NCBI GenBank assembly: GCA_028289375.1
Contig: JANQQK010000039.1
Location: 1 to 64,000 of the forward strand
Source: Phycisphaerae bacterium
Lineage (GTDB): Bacteria; Planctomycetota; Phycisphaerae; UBA1845
Reading direction: 5' to 3'
DNA length: 64,000 nt
Positions 1 through 9,188 of this stretch are shown here, in pieces (position 1 is the stretch's first letter; the number at the start of each line of letters is the position of its first letter). The position numbers and the translations under genes are program-made. The notes below the pieces were generated by a model that had not been told where the DNA came from, did not search any database, and saw only the letters and a program-made list of their open reading frames with translations.

Positions 1-3000
1 GAGCATCACATCGTCGATACGATCCCCATTCACGTCACGGACAGACTTGACGTTGTAGCCAATCTGGTCTCCGGGTATCTCGCCGCGAATACGAAGCGCC
101 GGTGGCCGGGTCAGCGGATCGTTGAGCGAGCCCAGCTCGATATTACCGATCGGCGAACGACCGTACACAATGTACACAGCCCCCGTGTCTTCCAGTGCGG
201 AGGAGCGATCGTTCAGCCGCGCGCCACAGAGCAAATCCGGCACCGAATCCAAATTGAAATCCCCCGCCGACGTCCCGCCAGCGAGAAAATCGGTGGGATC
301 CTCCGCAAACACCTGGAAGGAATCGACTGGGACAAACGGACCGCATCGTGCCTCGGGGTCCTGAGCATTGCATGAGCCTGGTTCCGGACATGGAGAACCA
401 TCTTTCTCGTCGCCCGGCGTCGGAATGCACGACGTTCCTTCATTGCCCGCCCGATCACGCCAGAAGTCAACGTCATAATCCGTTCCCGGGAGCACCACGA
501 TGTCGCCCGTGAAACCCCGAGCGTTGAAGTGCGTGGAACTCACGCCGAAATTCTGCAGCGTTTCAATGTTATCCAACTCATTACGCGGCGAGGAGATGAT
601 GATGTCGGGTGTGCCATCCAGCGCCAAATCCTCCGTCCAGGAAACGTTGTAACCGAACAACCCATTCAGTGGTGGCTGACCGAGTTGCGACGAATCGACA
701 AAGTCGTACCAGCCAGCCTGGAATCGCAATCCTGGAATACGCCCACCCTCATCACCCTGTGCCTGCTGCGTCACAAAGTCGGGCAGAATGATCGGGCGTT
801 GACCGATGAGTTCAAGCGAAACGATCGTATCGGACAGCCGCTCAGGATTGATGAGTCCTGCACTGTCTCGTGCCTCGCTGTTCATGATGACGGCGAATCC
901 ACCGGCCTCGTAGATGGTCTCGTTCGTCGGGTCGTCGGAGGCGTTGTTGGGCAGATTGTCCGGGTAGCAGCCGAATGGACCACCCAGAAGTTCGCGGTCG
1001 TAAGTAATGGTCATGCGCGGCCGCTGCCGCTCATCGCTGAACTCACTCGATGCGAAACGTGCATTGTCATCGGCATCGTCATCCGGAACGATGATGAATC
1101 GCAGTTCATTTTGAGGCAGATCACTGATCAAAAGTCGCTGGAGCAACTGGCCAATGCCGATCGTCACAACACCACCGACGTTGTTCGCATTGACGTTTGC
1201 CAATTCCTCTTCTTCGTAGTGCTCGCCCGCCACAGGCGCGCCACCACCGGAAATGAAATTGTTAAACGTCACCGTGCTTGAATCGAAGTCCTCAAACAGC
1301 TCGTGAACACTACCGCCGCCACCGGGATTGAGAACGTTCAATCGCAGCGACCCTGCAACATTGGAAATACTCTCCGGAGTATCGACAGCCGGAAACTGCT
1401 CCAGAACATCCGTGAATTTGATCAGAATGAACGACTGGTTGTTCGCATCCTCATTGATGTACTCCAGGTCGTCCGCTCGGAAGTTCTGATTCGGTGCTGC
1501 GCTGGAGATATAGGTGTCTTCGACGCCGAAGTAGCTCTCCGTCGGAAGGGCATCGTCGTTAACTTCGATCTCACGACCATTCGGACCCTGCTGCAGACGA
1601 ATTTCCACCATCGAGGTCTCATCGGCGTCCGGTGGATTGTCGTCCGGATCGTCATCACGCCCCTGGAACTGTCCCTCGGCGTGCGCCATGCCAATGATCA
1701 ACTCGGGTCGGCCATCACCGCTGATATCCGGAATGGAAGTTACGTCGGTTATCCCCATCGTCGTCGGATCCGAGATGCCCAACAAGTCACCCCGCAGTGG
1801 CGGGGCTTCCATGATGAACCCGGGAATCGTTCGGGCCGTGCTGTTGACGTTGACGACACCACCGAATCGCAAACCATCCTGCCCGTAAATCACGTAGCCT
1901 TCGCCGATATTCCCGAAGTTGCGCGGATTGCCGAACTGGGCCACCAGACAGAAATCATCGACACCATCCAGATCAAAATCATCGATTCCGCACATCGTCG
2001 TCCCCAGCCGCGACCCCGGGTTGAACCCGCGGAAAGTCACGCCGCTGATCGTCCGCCCGACCTGCCCCAAATCGACGAAACCTGACGCCGCACGCACGAT
2101 GTTGATCGTGCCCGCTGCGTACGAATGAACCTCCTGATTCTGGCCATCCGTAATCGTCGCGCGAATGAAATAGGGCTGACCATCCTCGCGAAGCGGAATC
2201 GTGTCGAGATCGATGTCGATTGCGAACGTCTTCGGTTCAAAATCACCGAGTGGAATCTCGAGCGGATCAGCCACCGCGATAATGCGCGACGGATCGGGCG
2301 CCACCACGTTGTCATTTAGCGGATCATCGTCCAAGTCCAACACCACGTAGAGCGTCGTGGTGCTGTCGGGATCGAAAGGCGTCTGATCATCCATCGGCAC
2401 CAGCGTCTCCGGAATCCGCACGGGTAGAACATCCACGACCAGCGTGTCATCCTGCGAGACGGACCGGTTAAAGCTCGGCTCGGACACGAACACCCGTGGC
2501 GGCTCGTTAACCGTCACCGTGGTGCCCGGCTCGACCACCGTGATGATCACCGGTCCGAGGCTGCTCGTCCGGTTGGTCGCGATTGTCGTGACCGGCTGAT
2601 TGATCCCATCGGAGATCTGCCCCCGCAGGGTGTACGAACCCACCGGGACGAATGTCGTCGACGCGGTAAACCGATCGCCGCTGCCGTCCGGATTCTCCCG
2701 AATACCGCTCACCAACGGGATCACGATGCTCCCGTCATTCTCGTTGATCAGCGAAAACGAAATCAATGCGTCGCTGTCACGATCCGTGTCCAACCACTCA
2801 ATCACCAACCCCTGCCCCTGACTCACCGAAAGGTCGAGATCAGGCCGGGTGATCTGCAAAGTCGGAATCTCTGTCCCACTCACCTCTCCGCCCTCGATCG
2901 GAATGGGCAACAGCGGGGTGGGGTTGCAATGCAACGCAGCCAGCGAAAGCACACAAAGCGAGATTTTCGCGAAACGAAGGATCGGCATATCAGAACGGAA

Positions 3001-3003
3001 CAT
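1..3003 (-). CDS. FG-GAP repeat secreted protein (3' end outside window)
   Basis: The minus-strand frame is open from ATG at 3003 to the window edge, so about 1000 residues are seen and the C-terminus is missing. The N-terminus has basic residues, then a hydrophobic stretch (ISLCVLSLAALHC), which looks like an export signal. The Cys could be lipidated but the His before it is a poor lipobox. At least five FG-GAP/calcium-loop repeats are visible, e.g. DFDLDGVDDF near residue 343, PDISGDGRPELIIG near 425, FNLDSVPDLLCGA near 912 and VRDVNGDRIDDVML near 985. Between them lie beta-rich Ig/cadherin-like stretches (residues 40-330). GGAG sits 7 nt before the ATG. FG-GAP proteins form beta-propellers that bind Ca2+ and ligands at the cell surface; the ligand here is unknown. 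Confidence 0.85.
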   Translation of the reverse strand, partial: MFRSDMPILRFAKISLCVLSLAALHCNPTPLLPIPIEGGEVSGTEIPTLQITRPDLDLSVSQGQGLVIEWLDTDRDSDALISFSLINENDGSIVIPLVSGIRENPDGSGDRFTASTTFVPVGSYTLRGQISDGINQPVTTIATNRTSSLGPVIITVVEPGTTVTVNEPPRVFVSEPSFNRSVSQDDTLVVDVLPVRIPETLVPMDDQTPFDPDSTTTLYVVLDLDDDPLNDNVVAPDPSRIIAVADPLEIPLGDFEPKTFAIDIDLDTIPLREDGQPYFIRATITDGQNQEVHSYAAGTINIVRAASGFVDLGQVGRTISGVTFRGFNPGSRLGTTMCGIDDFDLDGVDDFCLVAQFGNPRNFGNIGEGYVIYGQDGLRFGGVVNVNSTARTIPGFIMEAPPLRGDLLGISDPTTMGITDVTSIPDISGDGRPELIIGMAHAEGQFQGRDDDPDDNPPDADETSMVEIRLQQGPNGREIEVNDDALPTESYFGVEDTYISSAAPNQNFRADDLEYINEDANNQSFILIKFTDVLEQFPAVDTPESISNVAGSLRLNVLNPGGGGSVHELFEDFDSSTVTFNNFISGGGAPVAGEHYEEEELANVNANNVGGVVTIGIGQLLQRLLISDLPQNELRFIIVPDDDADDNARFASSEFSDERQRPRMTITYDRELLGGPFGCYPDNLPNNASDDPTNETIYEAGGFAVIMNSEARDSAGLINPERLSDTIVSLELIGQRPIILPDFVTQQAQGDEGGRIPGLRFQAGWYDFVDSSQLGQPPLNGLFGYNVSWTEDLALDGTPDIIISSPRNELDNIETLQNFGVSSTHFNARGFTGDIVVLPGTDYDVDFWRDRAGNEGTSCIPTPGDEKDGSPCPEPGSCNAQDPEARCGPFVPVDSFQVFAEDPTDFLAGGTSAGDFNLDSVPDLLCGARLNDRSSALEDTGAVYIVYGRSPIGNIELGSLNDPLTRPPALRIRGEIPGDQIGYNVKSVRDVNGDRIDDVML

Positions 3004-3380
3004 CCGGTTTCTCCATGGACATAATCAACTACCGCTTTAATCGCGGTGACGCCCTTCTATGACGGTCGTCGCGGTTGGAAGCCGAATCTTACACGCCGGG
3101 CGTGGTCGTGACAAAGTCCCCGGTGCGATTCGGGCCTTTTCCAGACCCCGGCGCACCGACGACCGCCGTCATCGTAGGTTTCACCCGATTGTCCGGTCAA
3201 TGTCACATGCCATCAAATGCACCACTCCCGCATCTCACGGGCATTCTCAGCCATGTCACGACTTGACCCTGCACCCGGTCGCACTAATCTCCTCTTGGCC
3301 AACCAATTCTCCTGTGCTGAGATGGTGTCACGGTTGGCCGGTGAACAGTCGAGACACTCCCAGCAACAAGGAAAAACACA
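3004..3380. other. Divergent intergenic region
   Basis: This stretch separates the leftward FG-GAP gene from the rightward tpx. It holds the candidate tpx promoter and a small inverted repeat (ACCGC-N7-GCGGT, 3031-3047) just upstream of the FG-GAP gene. No convincing coding frame was seen. Confidence 0.6.
3263..3290 (+). promoter_or_regulatory. Candidate promoter of tpx
   Basis: TTGACC (3263-3268), a 16-bp spacer and TAATCT (3285-3290) lie about 90 bp before the tpx start. The -35 is a good match and the -10 a poor one. Confidence 0.35.
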
Positions 3381-3890
3381 ATGTCACGCTCCTGCACGCT
3401 CAAAGGCAACGCCCTCTCCCTCGAAGGTCCGGAACTCAAGGTCGGGGACAAAGCCCCCGAAGCTTCCCTCAAAAAGAACCTCGTCGAGTCGATGAACCTC
3501 TCCGAAACCTCGGGCAAGGTGCGCATCATCAGCGTCGTCCCCTCACTCGATACGCCTGTCTGCGCTTTGCAGACAAAGCGGTTCAACGAGGAAGCCGCCG
3601 CCATCGACAACGTCAGCTTCATGACGGTGTCGTGCGATCTTCCAGTGGCGATGAGTCGTTTCTGCGGCGCTGAGAACATCGACATGGAGAAGATGCACGT
3701 GCTGAGCGACCACAAGGACACGAGCTTCGGCAAGTCCTTCGGGACGCTCATCCCCGATCTCCGCGTCGAATGCCGCGCTGTCTTTGTGCTCGACAAGGAC
3801 GACACGATCAAACACGCAGAGTACGTCGGCGAAGTGGCAGATCACCCCGACTACGATGCCGCATTGAATTGTGCCAAGGGACTCGTTTGA
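3381..3890 (+). CDS. tpx: Thiol peroxidase (Tpx, atypical 2-Cys peroxiredoxin)
   Basis: A 169-residue protein of the usual Tpx length. It reduces hydrogen and lipid peroxides using thioredoxin. The family signature is clear: PSLDTPVC places the peroxidatic Cys at residue 61, with Thr58 in the active site. The resolving Cys is Cys95 (RFCGAENI). An AAGGA ribosome site lies upstream of the ATG. It is monocistronic, with a candidate promoter before it and a hairpin terminator after it. The family is normally cytoplasmic or periplasmic; no signal peptide is seen here, so cytoplasmic is likely. Confidence 0.95.
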   Translation: MSRSCTLKGNALSLEGPELKVGDKAPEASLKKNLVESMNLSETSGKVRIISVVPSLDTPVCALQTKRFNEEAAAIDNVSFMTVSCDLPVAMSRFCGAENIDMEKMHVLSDHKDTSFGKSFGTLIPDLRVECRAVFVLDKDDTIKHAEYVGEVADHPDYDAALNCAKGLV

Positions 3891-3928
3891 CGCGGACTTG
3901 TCGCGCCTGATGTGAAAACAATCGGGTC

Positions 3929-3955
3929 AAAGGCGTCGAATCACCGACGCCTTTT
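3929..3955. terminator. Bidirectional terminator between tpx and the FHA-phosphatase gene
   Basis: AAAGGCGTCG, a 6-nt loop and CGACGCCTTT form a perfect stem with T-runs on both strands. It lies between convergent genes, so it can end transcripts from either side. Confidence 0.8.
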
Positions 3956-3967
3956 TCATGCGCTCAT

Positions 3968-5614
3968 TCAGACCGTCGCCGTTTGGGTCTGCGTTTGAGG
4001 CCCAACGCGCAACGCCATCATCGTGAGATCGTCCGACTGCGGTGCACCATGCGAATGCGCCGAAACCGCTTTGCGCATGCGACGGATCACACCGTTCGGA
4101 TCATCCCCGATGCACTCATGCAGCACATCGATCATGCGATCCTCGCCAAACAGCTCATCATCCGCACTCATCGCTTCATACACGCCATCCGTGTAACCGA
4201 AAATCGTCACCGGCCCCTGCGTTAGATCGAACTCGGCCGTCTGGTAGCCGGCGTCCTCGACAATTCCCAACGGCAGCCACGGCTCAGCCTTGAACGGCCG
4301 CACCTCGCCTGTTTCGTGGTAAATCCCGTAGGGCGGCGGATGACCAGCCAACGCCAGTCGCATCTTGTTTGCGTCCGGATCGACGATCGCCGCGAAACAC
4401 GTCACAAATTTCGACGCATCCGTGTTGTCGTACAGCAACCGATTCCACTCGGTCAGCAACTCGCTCAGATCATCACTCTGCGACATCGTCAAACGCACCG
4501 CACCCTGCAGATTGGACATCAGCAACGAAGCAGCCACACCCTCACCGGTCACATCGGCGATCAGAAAACCAATGCGACCGTCGTCCAGCGTGATCACGTC
4601 GTAGTAGTCACCGCTGACCCCGCGCCCCGGCTCATTCAGTGCGGCGATGGCCAGGTTTTCGCGCTGTGGCAACGTCCGCGGAAAGAGAATCTGCTGAATT
4701 TCACGAGCGACGGCCAACTCCGCCTCGTACTCCAGTTTCTGTTTCTGCTCTTCCATCAAGCGGGCGTTGATCAGCCCGATGGAGACCTGCCGCGCAATGG
4801 CCGCCAGGAAATCGACATCCTCCTTGGAGTAGGTCGTCCCCGTCGATGTCCGATCGCCGTAAATGACACCCAGAACATTCTTCTCATGCTCAAGCGGCAC
4901 GCACATCGCCGATCGGATTCCGTGTTGCACCATGCTCACCGTCGGATCCACCTTCTGACCACCGCTATCGGTGATGACCGCGCGCTCGCCATGATCCATC
5001 GCACGCCCGAGTATCGATCGGCTGACCGTCAATTCACCCGTCGCCGCGCGCAGATTGCGTACGATAGGCCAATCCACGCCACGACCGTTCACCTTACGCA
5101 ATCCCACCGCACCACGTTCAAACCGCAGCATGTCGAAACAGATGTCCATCGCGTCTTCAAGCAGGATCTGCCGGTCTCGCAGCTTGGTCAGCCGCTCGCT
5201 CAAGTCGTAGATCATCTGCAACCGGCGCTGGCTCAACTCAAGCGAGATCTGAGGGGACCGAAAACTCGCCGCAGCCGACGTCGTGTCATCCGCCACGACC
5301 ACGGTGCTGAACCGATCGGCTGCCTGTCGTTCATCGAGGAAGCGTACCTCCACCGAACCGATCGAGACGAGGTCCATGTGCGACAGCTCATGGACCTGAA
5401 TACGCTGCTCGTTAACAAGCGTACCGTTCTTGCTGCCAAGATCCTGAATCACACACTGGCCATCATCGCAGCGCAGCATCGCATGCCGCCGCGACGCACT
5501 CGGATCGTCAAGCAGAATGCCGCACATCGGGTCACGTCCCAGCACGTGCGCACCGTGCGGAATCGCCTGTTCCTGCGAACGACCGTCAGCATATCGAATT
5601 TGAAGATGGGCCAC
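3968..5614 (-). CDS. FHA-GAF-PP2C (SpoIIE/RsbU-type) serine phosphatase
   Basis: A soluble signalling protein with three domains. The FHA domain (about 1-95) has GRD, SRRH and SKNGTLVN, the residues that bind phosphothreonine. The GAF sensor domain is at about 150-310. The PP2C-SpoIIE phosphatase (about 330-545) shows SGDYYD, IADVTGEG, AGHPPP, GYTDGVYE and SDDLTMMAL. Relatives dephosphorylate anti-sigma-factor antagonists in partner-switching systems. The start is chosen as GTG at 5614, which shares a base with the stop of the MazG-like gene (TAGTG). An in-frame upstream extension would overlap that gene by about 120 nt. No anti-sigma or antagonist gene lies nearby, so the target is unknown. 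Confidence 0.88.
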   Translation of the reverse strand: MAHLQIRYADGRSQEQAIPHGAHVLGRDPMCGILLDDPSASRRHAMLRCDDGQCVIQDLGSKNGTLVNEQRIQVHELSHMDLVSIGSVEVRFLDERQAADRFSTVVVADDTTSAAASFRSPQISLELSQRRLQMIYDLSERLTKLRDRQILLEDAMDICFDMLRFERGAVGLRKVNGRGVDWPIVRNLRAATGELTVSRSILGRAMDHGERAVITDSGGQKVDPTVSMVQHGIRSAMCVPLEHEKNVLGVIYGDRTSTGTTYSKEDVDFLAAIARQVSIGLINARLMEEQKQKLEYEAELAVAREIQQILFPRTLPQRENLAIAALNEPGRGVSGDYYDVITLDDGRIGFLIADVTGEGVAASLLMSNLQGAVRLTMSQSDDLSELLTEWNRLLYDNTDASKFVTCFAAIVDPDANKMRLALAGHPPPYGIYHETGEVRPFKAEPWLPLGIVEDAGYQTAEFDLTQGPVTIFGYTDGVYEAMSADDELFGEDRMIDVLHECIGDDPNGVIRRMRKAVSAHSHGAPQSDDLTMMALRVGPQTQTQTATV

Positions 5615-5907
5615 TACGACTTCGTGGTGCACGTGCAGACATACAAACTGCAACCCGGGCACCCTTCTCCATATTTCTTCCGCAACGCCGCCGTCAGGTC
5701 GATTCCTTCGACATTCGCCAGCGTCACCACCCACGCGATCACGTCAGCGAACTCACCCTCCAGTTCGGCTTTGTCACCCTCAGCGATCGCCGCCGCAAGT
5801 TCGCCAACCTCCTCTGACAACCAGAGAAAGGTCCGCGCCGATCCGCGCTCGCGGTCCTTGCTCGAATACATCTTCTCAATCAAGGCTTGAAGATCATCGA
5901 TCGTCAT
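5614..5907 (-). CDS. MazG-like nucleotide pyrophosphohydrolase
   Basis: A 97-residue all-alpha protein. EEVGELAAAI followed by EGEFADVIAW gives the ExxE...ExxD metal-binding pattern of MazG/dUTPase-like NTP pyrophosphatases, which hydrolyse (d)NTPs to NMP and PPi. The C-terminus has an unusual CPGCSLYVCTC cluster that could bind a metal. The start is ATG 5907; a longer frame upstream would be non-family sequence overlapping the previous gene. A TATACT lies only 7 nt before the ATG, so a leaderless transcript is possible. The next gene starts in its stop codon, implying translational coupling. Substrate is not predictable from the sequence. Confidence 0.85.
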   Translation of the reverse strand: MTIDDLQALIEKMYSSKDRERGSARTFLWLSEEVGELAAAIAEGDKAELEGEFADVIAWVVTLANVEGIDLTAALRKKYGEGCPGCSLYVCTCTTKS

Positions 5908-5930
5908 GGTCGCCAGTATAGCGACCTGAC

Positions 5931-7706
5931 TCAGTGACCGATACGGGCGGACGCATTGGCCGTCCCAAGGTCGGAAACCTGCCGGGGAAGATCGAATTCC
6001 AGAAGGGCAAATCGTCCGTTGAACCACGTCGACCGCGCTCGCAATGCCGACAAGTCCCGCTGCATCCGCGTCGTCGGCGTTCCCTCGGGCGTGTGCTTTT
6101 CCATATCAATCAGAATCCACCGGACATTCCGCTCTCGGCAGAATCGCGACAACTCCGACAGGCGTGTCTCCTGACCGTACAACTCGCGGTAGCGCTCGTA
6201 CCACCCGCGCGCCGCCTCCGCGTCAAACGGAAAACACTTCCAGTCAAAATATGGAATGCGATGCGCGTGCGCGCGGAAACCCCGAATCGTCGGCGTCACC
6301 AAGACCATGTCATCCGGCCCCACGACGTCGTCCACCCGCGCGAACGCCTCGGCCATCGACGCCTCCAGTTCGTTCCACCGTGTCGTCGTCATCCGCTCCG
6401 TCACCGACAACGGCCCCCCGAACATCAATAAACCAATGACCGCTGCCACCACACCGGCCATCGATGCCCCTCGTCCTCCCCGCCCTTTCGACGCAACACA
6501 GCCCAACACAAGCACGACGCATAACATCGCTGCAAACTGCCACACCACCGACTGCCAACCCGGCAGCACGCACCACAGCAAGGCAGCCGTCACGAGCGTC
6601 ACAATTCCAAGAATCGTCCGCACTACCGACTCGCGAACGAACGACTCCTGCGATGTGACGATGTCGGTGAGCACAGTCGCCGCCCCGATCGTGCCAATGA
6701 TGTTGAAGTACACCAGGCTGCGATACGGATACGAGACCGCCGCCAGTTTCACACGAATCCATTCAATGCCCACGAATCCGCCGATCGCAATCACCGACAA
6801 AGTCGACAACACCAGGAGCAGCTGCCGACCACGCCGTCGCTGCATGTCCGTCAGTCCGAACATCAACCATCCAACCGCCGACAACCCCAGACCCAGCGTC
6901 AGGATCAGCCGTGCCACACGATTGAACGACCATGTCGAAATGACCGTGTGATGCGGATGCCGCGTCAAACAGAATATCTCGACAAACTCACGTCCACCCA
7001 TCCCTTCGGAGGGATGCGTCATGCCATACCAGATCAGTGGCGTTGCACCGATCAGGTACGCCACGACAACGGGAAGCAACGCCCGAATCCGCCGGACAAC
7101 GCCCCCCTGCTCCCCTGCCACGATGTGCATCACGCAGATGGCCAGCAACGTGTGCGCCGCCACAATCGGATGAAACAACGCACCCACCAACATCGCCACC
7201 GACGCCCACGACATCCGCCCAAGCATGACCAACAAAACACCAACAAAACAGCAAGGCCACGACAGCCCAACCGGCGTCCCGAATGGCGGCAGAAAGTGGT
7301 AGCCGCTCGCCGACGCCAATGCGCGCTCCCCCAGTAGGAGCATCAGAAATACAAACACACCCCGCGACGCACCGCCGATGACACGACACCCGAACATCAT
7401 CGCCATCATCCCGGCCACCACCGACACAACGCGTACCGCGTACATCGCCGATTCAACACCGACCCAACGCGCCATCGACGCCGTCAGGTGCACAAACACA
7501 ACGTGCTGCGAACCACTGTTGAGAAACGGATCGTTGGGCAGGTAGGTTGGATCAAGCAACCGCTGAATGTGCGGCAGCAGGACCTCGTGATCGGACAGGC
7601 CGAACTCGGTCGGATAGCGGACGATCCAGAAAGATGACGCGACCAGGACGAGCAGAATGCCCGTCAGGTAGGATCGCCAATCCCGCGCTGCTTTCTGGTC
7701 GTTCAT
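5931..7706 (-). CDS. Polytopic membrane protein, function unknown
   Basis: About 590 residues with roughly ten hydrophobic segments, the first at residues 13-30. A soluble tail of about 170 residues (GPDDMVLVTPTIRGFRAH, then ERNVRWILIDMEKHTP) follows. Multi-TM N-terminus plus extracytoplasmic C-terminal domain resembles lipid-linked glycosyltransferases or DUF6798-like proteins, but no catalytic DxD or ExD motif was certain. ATG 7706 is preferred because it puts a short basic/acidic stretch directly before TM1. An upstream ATG at 7772 adds 22 residues without an obvious ribosome site. It lies 23 nt before the MazG-like gene in the same direction. Confidence 0.7.
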   Translation of the reverse strand: MNDQKAARDWRSYLTGILLVLVASSFWIVRYPTEFGLSDHEVLLPHIQRLLDPTYLPNDPFLNSGSQHVVFVHLTASMARWVGVESAMYAVRVVSVVAGMMAMMFGCRVIGGASRGVFVFLMLLLGERALASASGYHFLPPFGTPVGLSWPCCFVGVLLVMLGRMSWASVAMLVGALFHPIVAAHTLLAICVMHIVAGEQGGVVRRIRALLPVVVAYLIGATPLIWYGMTHPSEGMGGREFVEIFCLTRHPHHTVISTWSFNRVARLILTLGLGLSAVGWLMFGLTDMQRRRGRQLLLVLSTLSVIAIGGFVGIEWIRVKLAAVSYPYRSLVYFNIIGTIGAATVLTDIVTSQESFVRESVVRTILGIVTLVTAALLWCVLPGWQSVVWQFAAMLCVVLVLGCVASKGRGGRGASMAGVVAAVIGLLMFGGPLSVTERMTTTRWNELEASMAEAFARVDDVVGPDDMVLVTPTIRGFRAHAHRIPYFDWKCFPFDAEAARGWYERYRELYGQETRLSELSRFCRERNVRWILIDMEKHTPEGTPTTRMQRDLSALRARSTWFNGRFALLEFDLPRQVSDLGTANASARIGH

Positions 7707-7829
7707 TCCGTCGTCCGGCGGCCATGGGTGCGACGTGTCGGGCATCCAAGCGAACCGACGCACCACACCCATTGATTATCGGACAGAAGGACTGCGCACT
7801 TCGTGATGAACCACGATCCGGCAACGCGG

Positions 7830-9188
7830 TCAGGCGCCACCAAGACCAAACGCATCGTGAATCGCGCGAACCGCCCCCGGTCCGTCATCGCCCTTCACGA
7901 CCAGGCACACGCTCAGCTCGCTGGAACCCTGGGCGATCGCCTCAATGTTAATAGATGCATCCGACAAAGCGCCAAAAATTCGTGCAGCCACGCCGACCGA
8001 ACCGCGCATTCCCGAACCCACCGCCGCGACAACCGCCACGTGCTCATCCACCTCGACCCGCTTGGCCGCGTTCGTCCGCAGCAACTGCCCCTCAAGAACC
8101 GCACGGGCACGCGGAAGCTGGGACTCTGCGACAACCAGGGAGATCCCGGCTTCACTGACAGTCTGAGAAATCATTTGTACGTTGACTTCCGCCTCCGCAA
8201 GCGCCGCGAACACCTTCGCCGCCGTCCCCGGGCGACCGACCATCGCCGCACCCGCCACATTGATCAACGCCACGTTCTTCAGCAGCAAAACCGAGCGCAT
8301 GGTGGCCGTGGTCGGCGCGGTCTCGGTAATCAGCGTACCGGGGCAATCGGTGTTGAACGAACTCCGCACGCGAACCGGAATCTTGTGCTCAGCCGACGGC
8401 TCCAACGCCCGCGGATGCATCGACTTGGCCCCGAACTGGCCCATCTCGATCGACTCGGCGAACGTGATCTGATCCAACAGCTGAGCACCCGGCACATTGC
8501 GCGGATCGGCTGTCATTAACCCGTCCACGTCGCTGCAGATCCAGATCTCATCCGCCTTGAGCGCCGCCCCCAGAAGCGTGGCTGTGTAGTCCGACCCGCC
8601 GCGACCGATCGTCGAGATCACCCCATGCTGCGTCGCTCCCAGAAATCCCGTCACCACGATGCGTTCACCGTTCGCCATCAGCGGTTCCAGATTCTCATGA
8701 ATCTGGTACAGCGACAGGTTCATCAGCGGCTCGGCCTCACCATGTTGATCGTTCGTGACGATGCCGACCTCCTGCCCGGTCATCGCGCGACCGTCGAGCG
8801 CTGCCGCCGTCAGAATGGCGGACAATTGCTCACCATGCGACACAACCGCGTCACGCGACCGCGGCGTCAACTCACCCACCGCAACGATACCCGCGACAAG
8901 CGTCTCGAGATTCGCCAGCAGCGGCTCGACCTTCTCCATCACGCCAAGCTCAGCCGCAGCCTCCTCATGACGACGTCGAATTTCGGCCAACAGCGTGTAC
9001 TTCACTGACCGGTTGCCCGACCCCGCCGCCTCCGCCAATTCCAGAAGCAGGTCCGTCACACCACCCATTGCCGACACGACCGTGACAACCTGGTGCTTTT
9101 CCTGTTGGGCACGGACGACGTCGGCACATCGACGAATCTTCTCGGCATCGGCCACCGACGAACCACCGAACTTCATGATGATCTTCAC
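7830..9188 (-). CDS. lysC: Aspartate kinase
   Basis: Phosphorylates aspartate, the first step to lysine, threonine and methionine. The kinase domain (1-270) begins KFGGSSVAD (residues 6-14), and later shows GRGGSDYTA and FGAKSMHPRA. Two ACT domains fill residues about 290-450, so feedback inhibition by lysine and/or threonine is likely. The start is GTG 9188, which overlaps the hom stop in GTGA and has GGGGGAAG just upstream; ATG 9176 is an alternative. It is the last gene of thrB-thrC-hom-lysC. This is a single-function kinase of about 452 residues, not fused to homoserine dehydrogenase. Confidence 0.96.
   Translation of the reverse strand: MKIIMKFGGSSVADAEKIRRCADVVRAQQEKHQVVTVVSAMGGVTDLLLELAEAAGSGNRSVKYTLLAEIRRRHEEAAAELGVMEKVEPLLANLETLVAGIVAVGELTPRSRDAVVSHGEQLSAILTAAALDGRAMTGQEVGIVTNDQHGEAEPLMNLSLYQIHENLEPLMANGERIVVTGFLGATQHGVISTIGRGGSDYTATLLGAALKADEIWICSDVDGLMTADPRNVPGAQLLDQITFAESIEMGQFGAKSMHPRALEPSAEHKIPVRVRSSFNTDCPGTLITETAPTTATMRSVLLLKNVALINVAGAAMVGRPGTAAKVFAALAEAEVNVQMISQTVSEAGISLVVAESQLPRARAVLEGQLLRTNAAKRVEVDEHVAVVAAVGSGMRGSVGVAARIFGALSDASINIEAIAQGSSELSVCLVVKGDDGPGAVRAIHDAFGLGGA

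Noticed and set aside
529-2085. Two long plus-strand frames opposite the FG-GAP gene
   Set aside because: They are antisense to a frame with clear FG-GAP repeats and have no family-like sequence.
4316-5890. A 524-codon plus-strand frame opposite the FHA phosphatase
   Set aside because: It is antisense to a gene with complete FHA, GAF and PP2C motifs; its composition is Arg/His-rich, as expected for a shadow.
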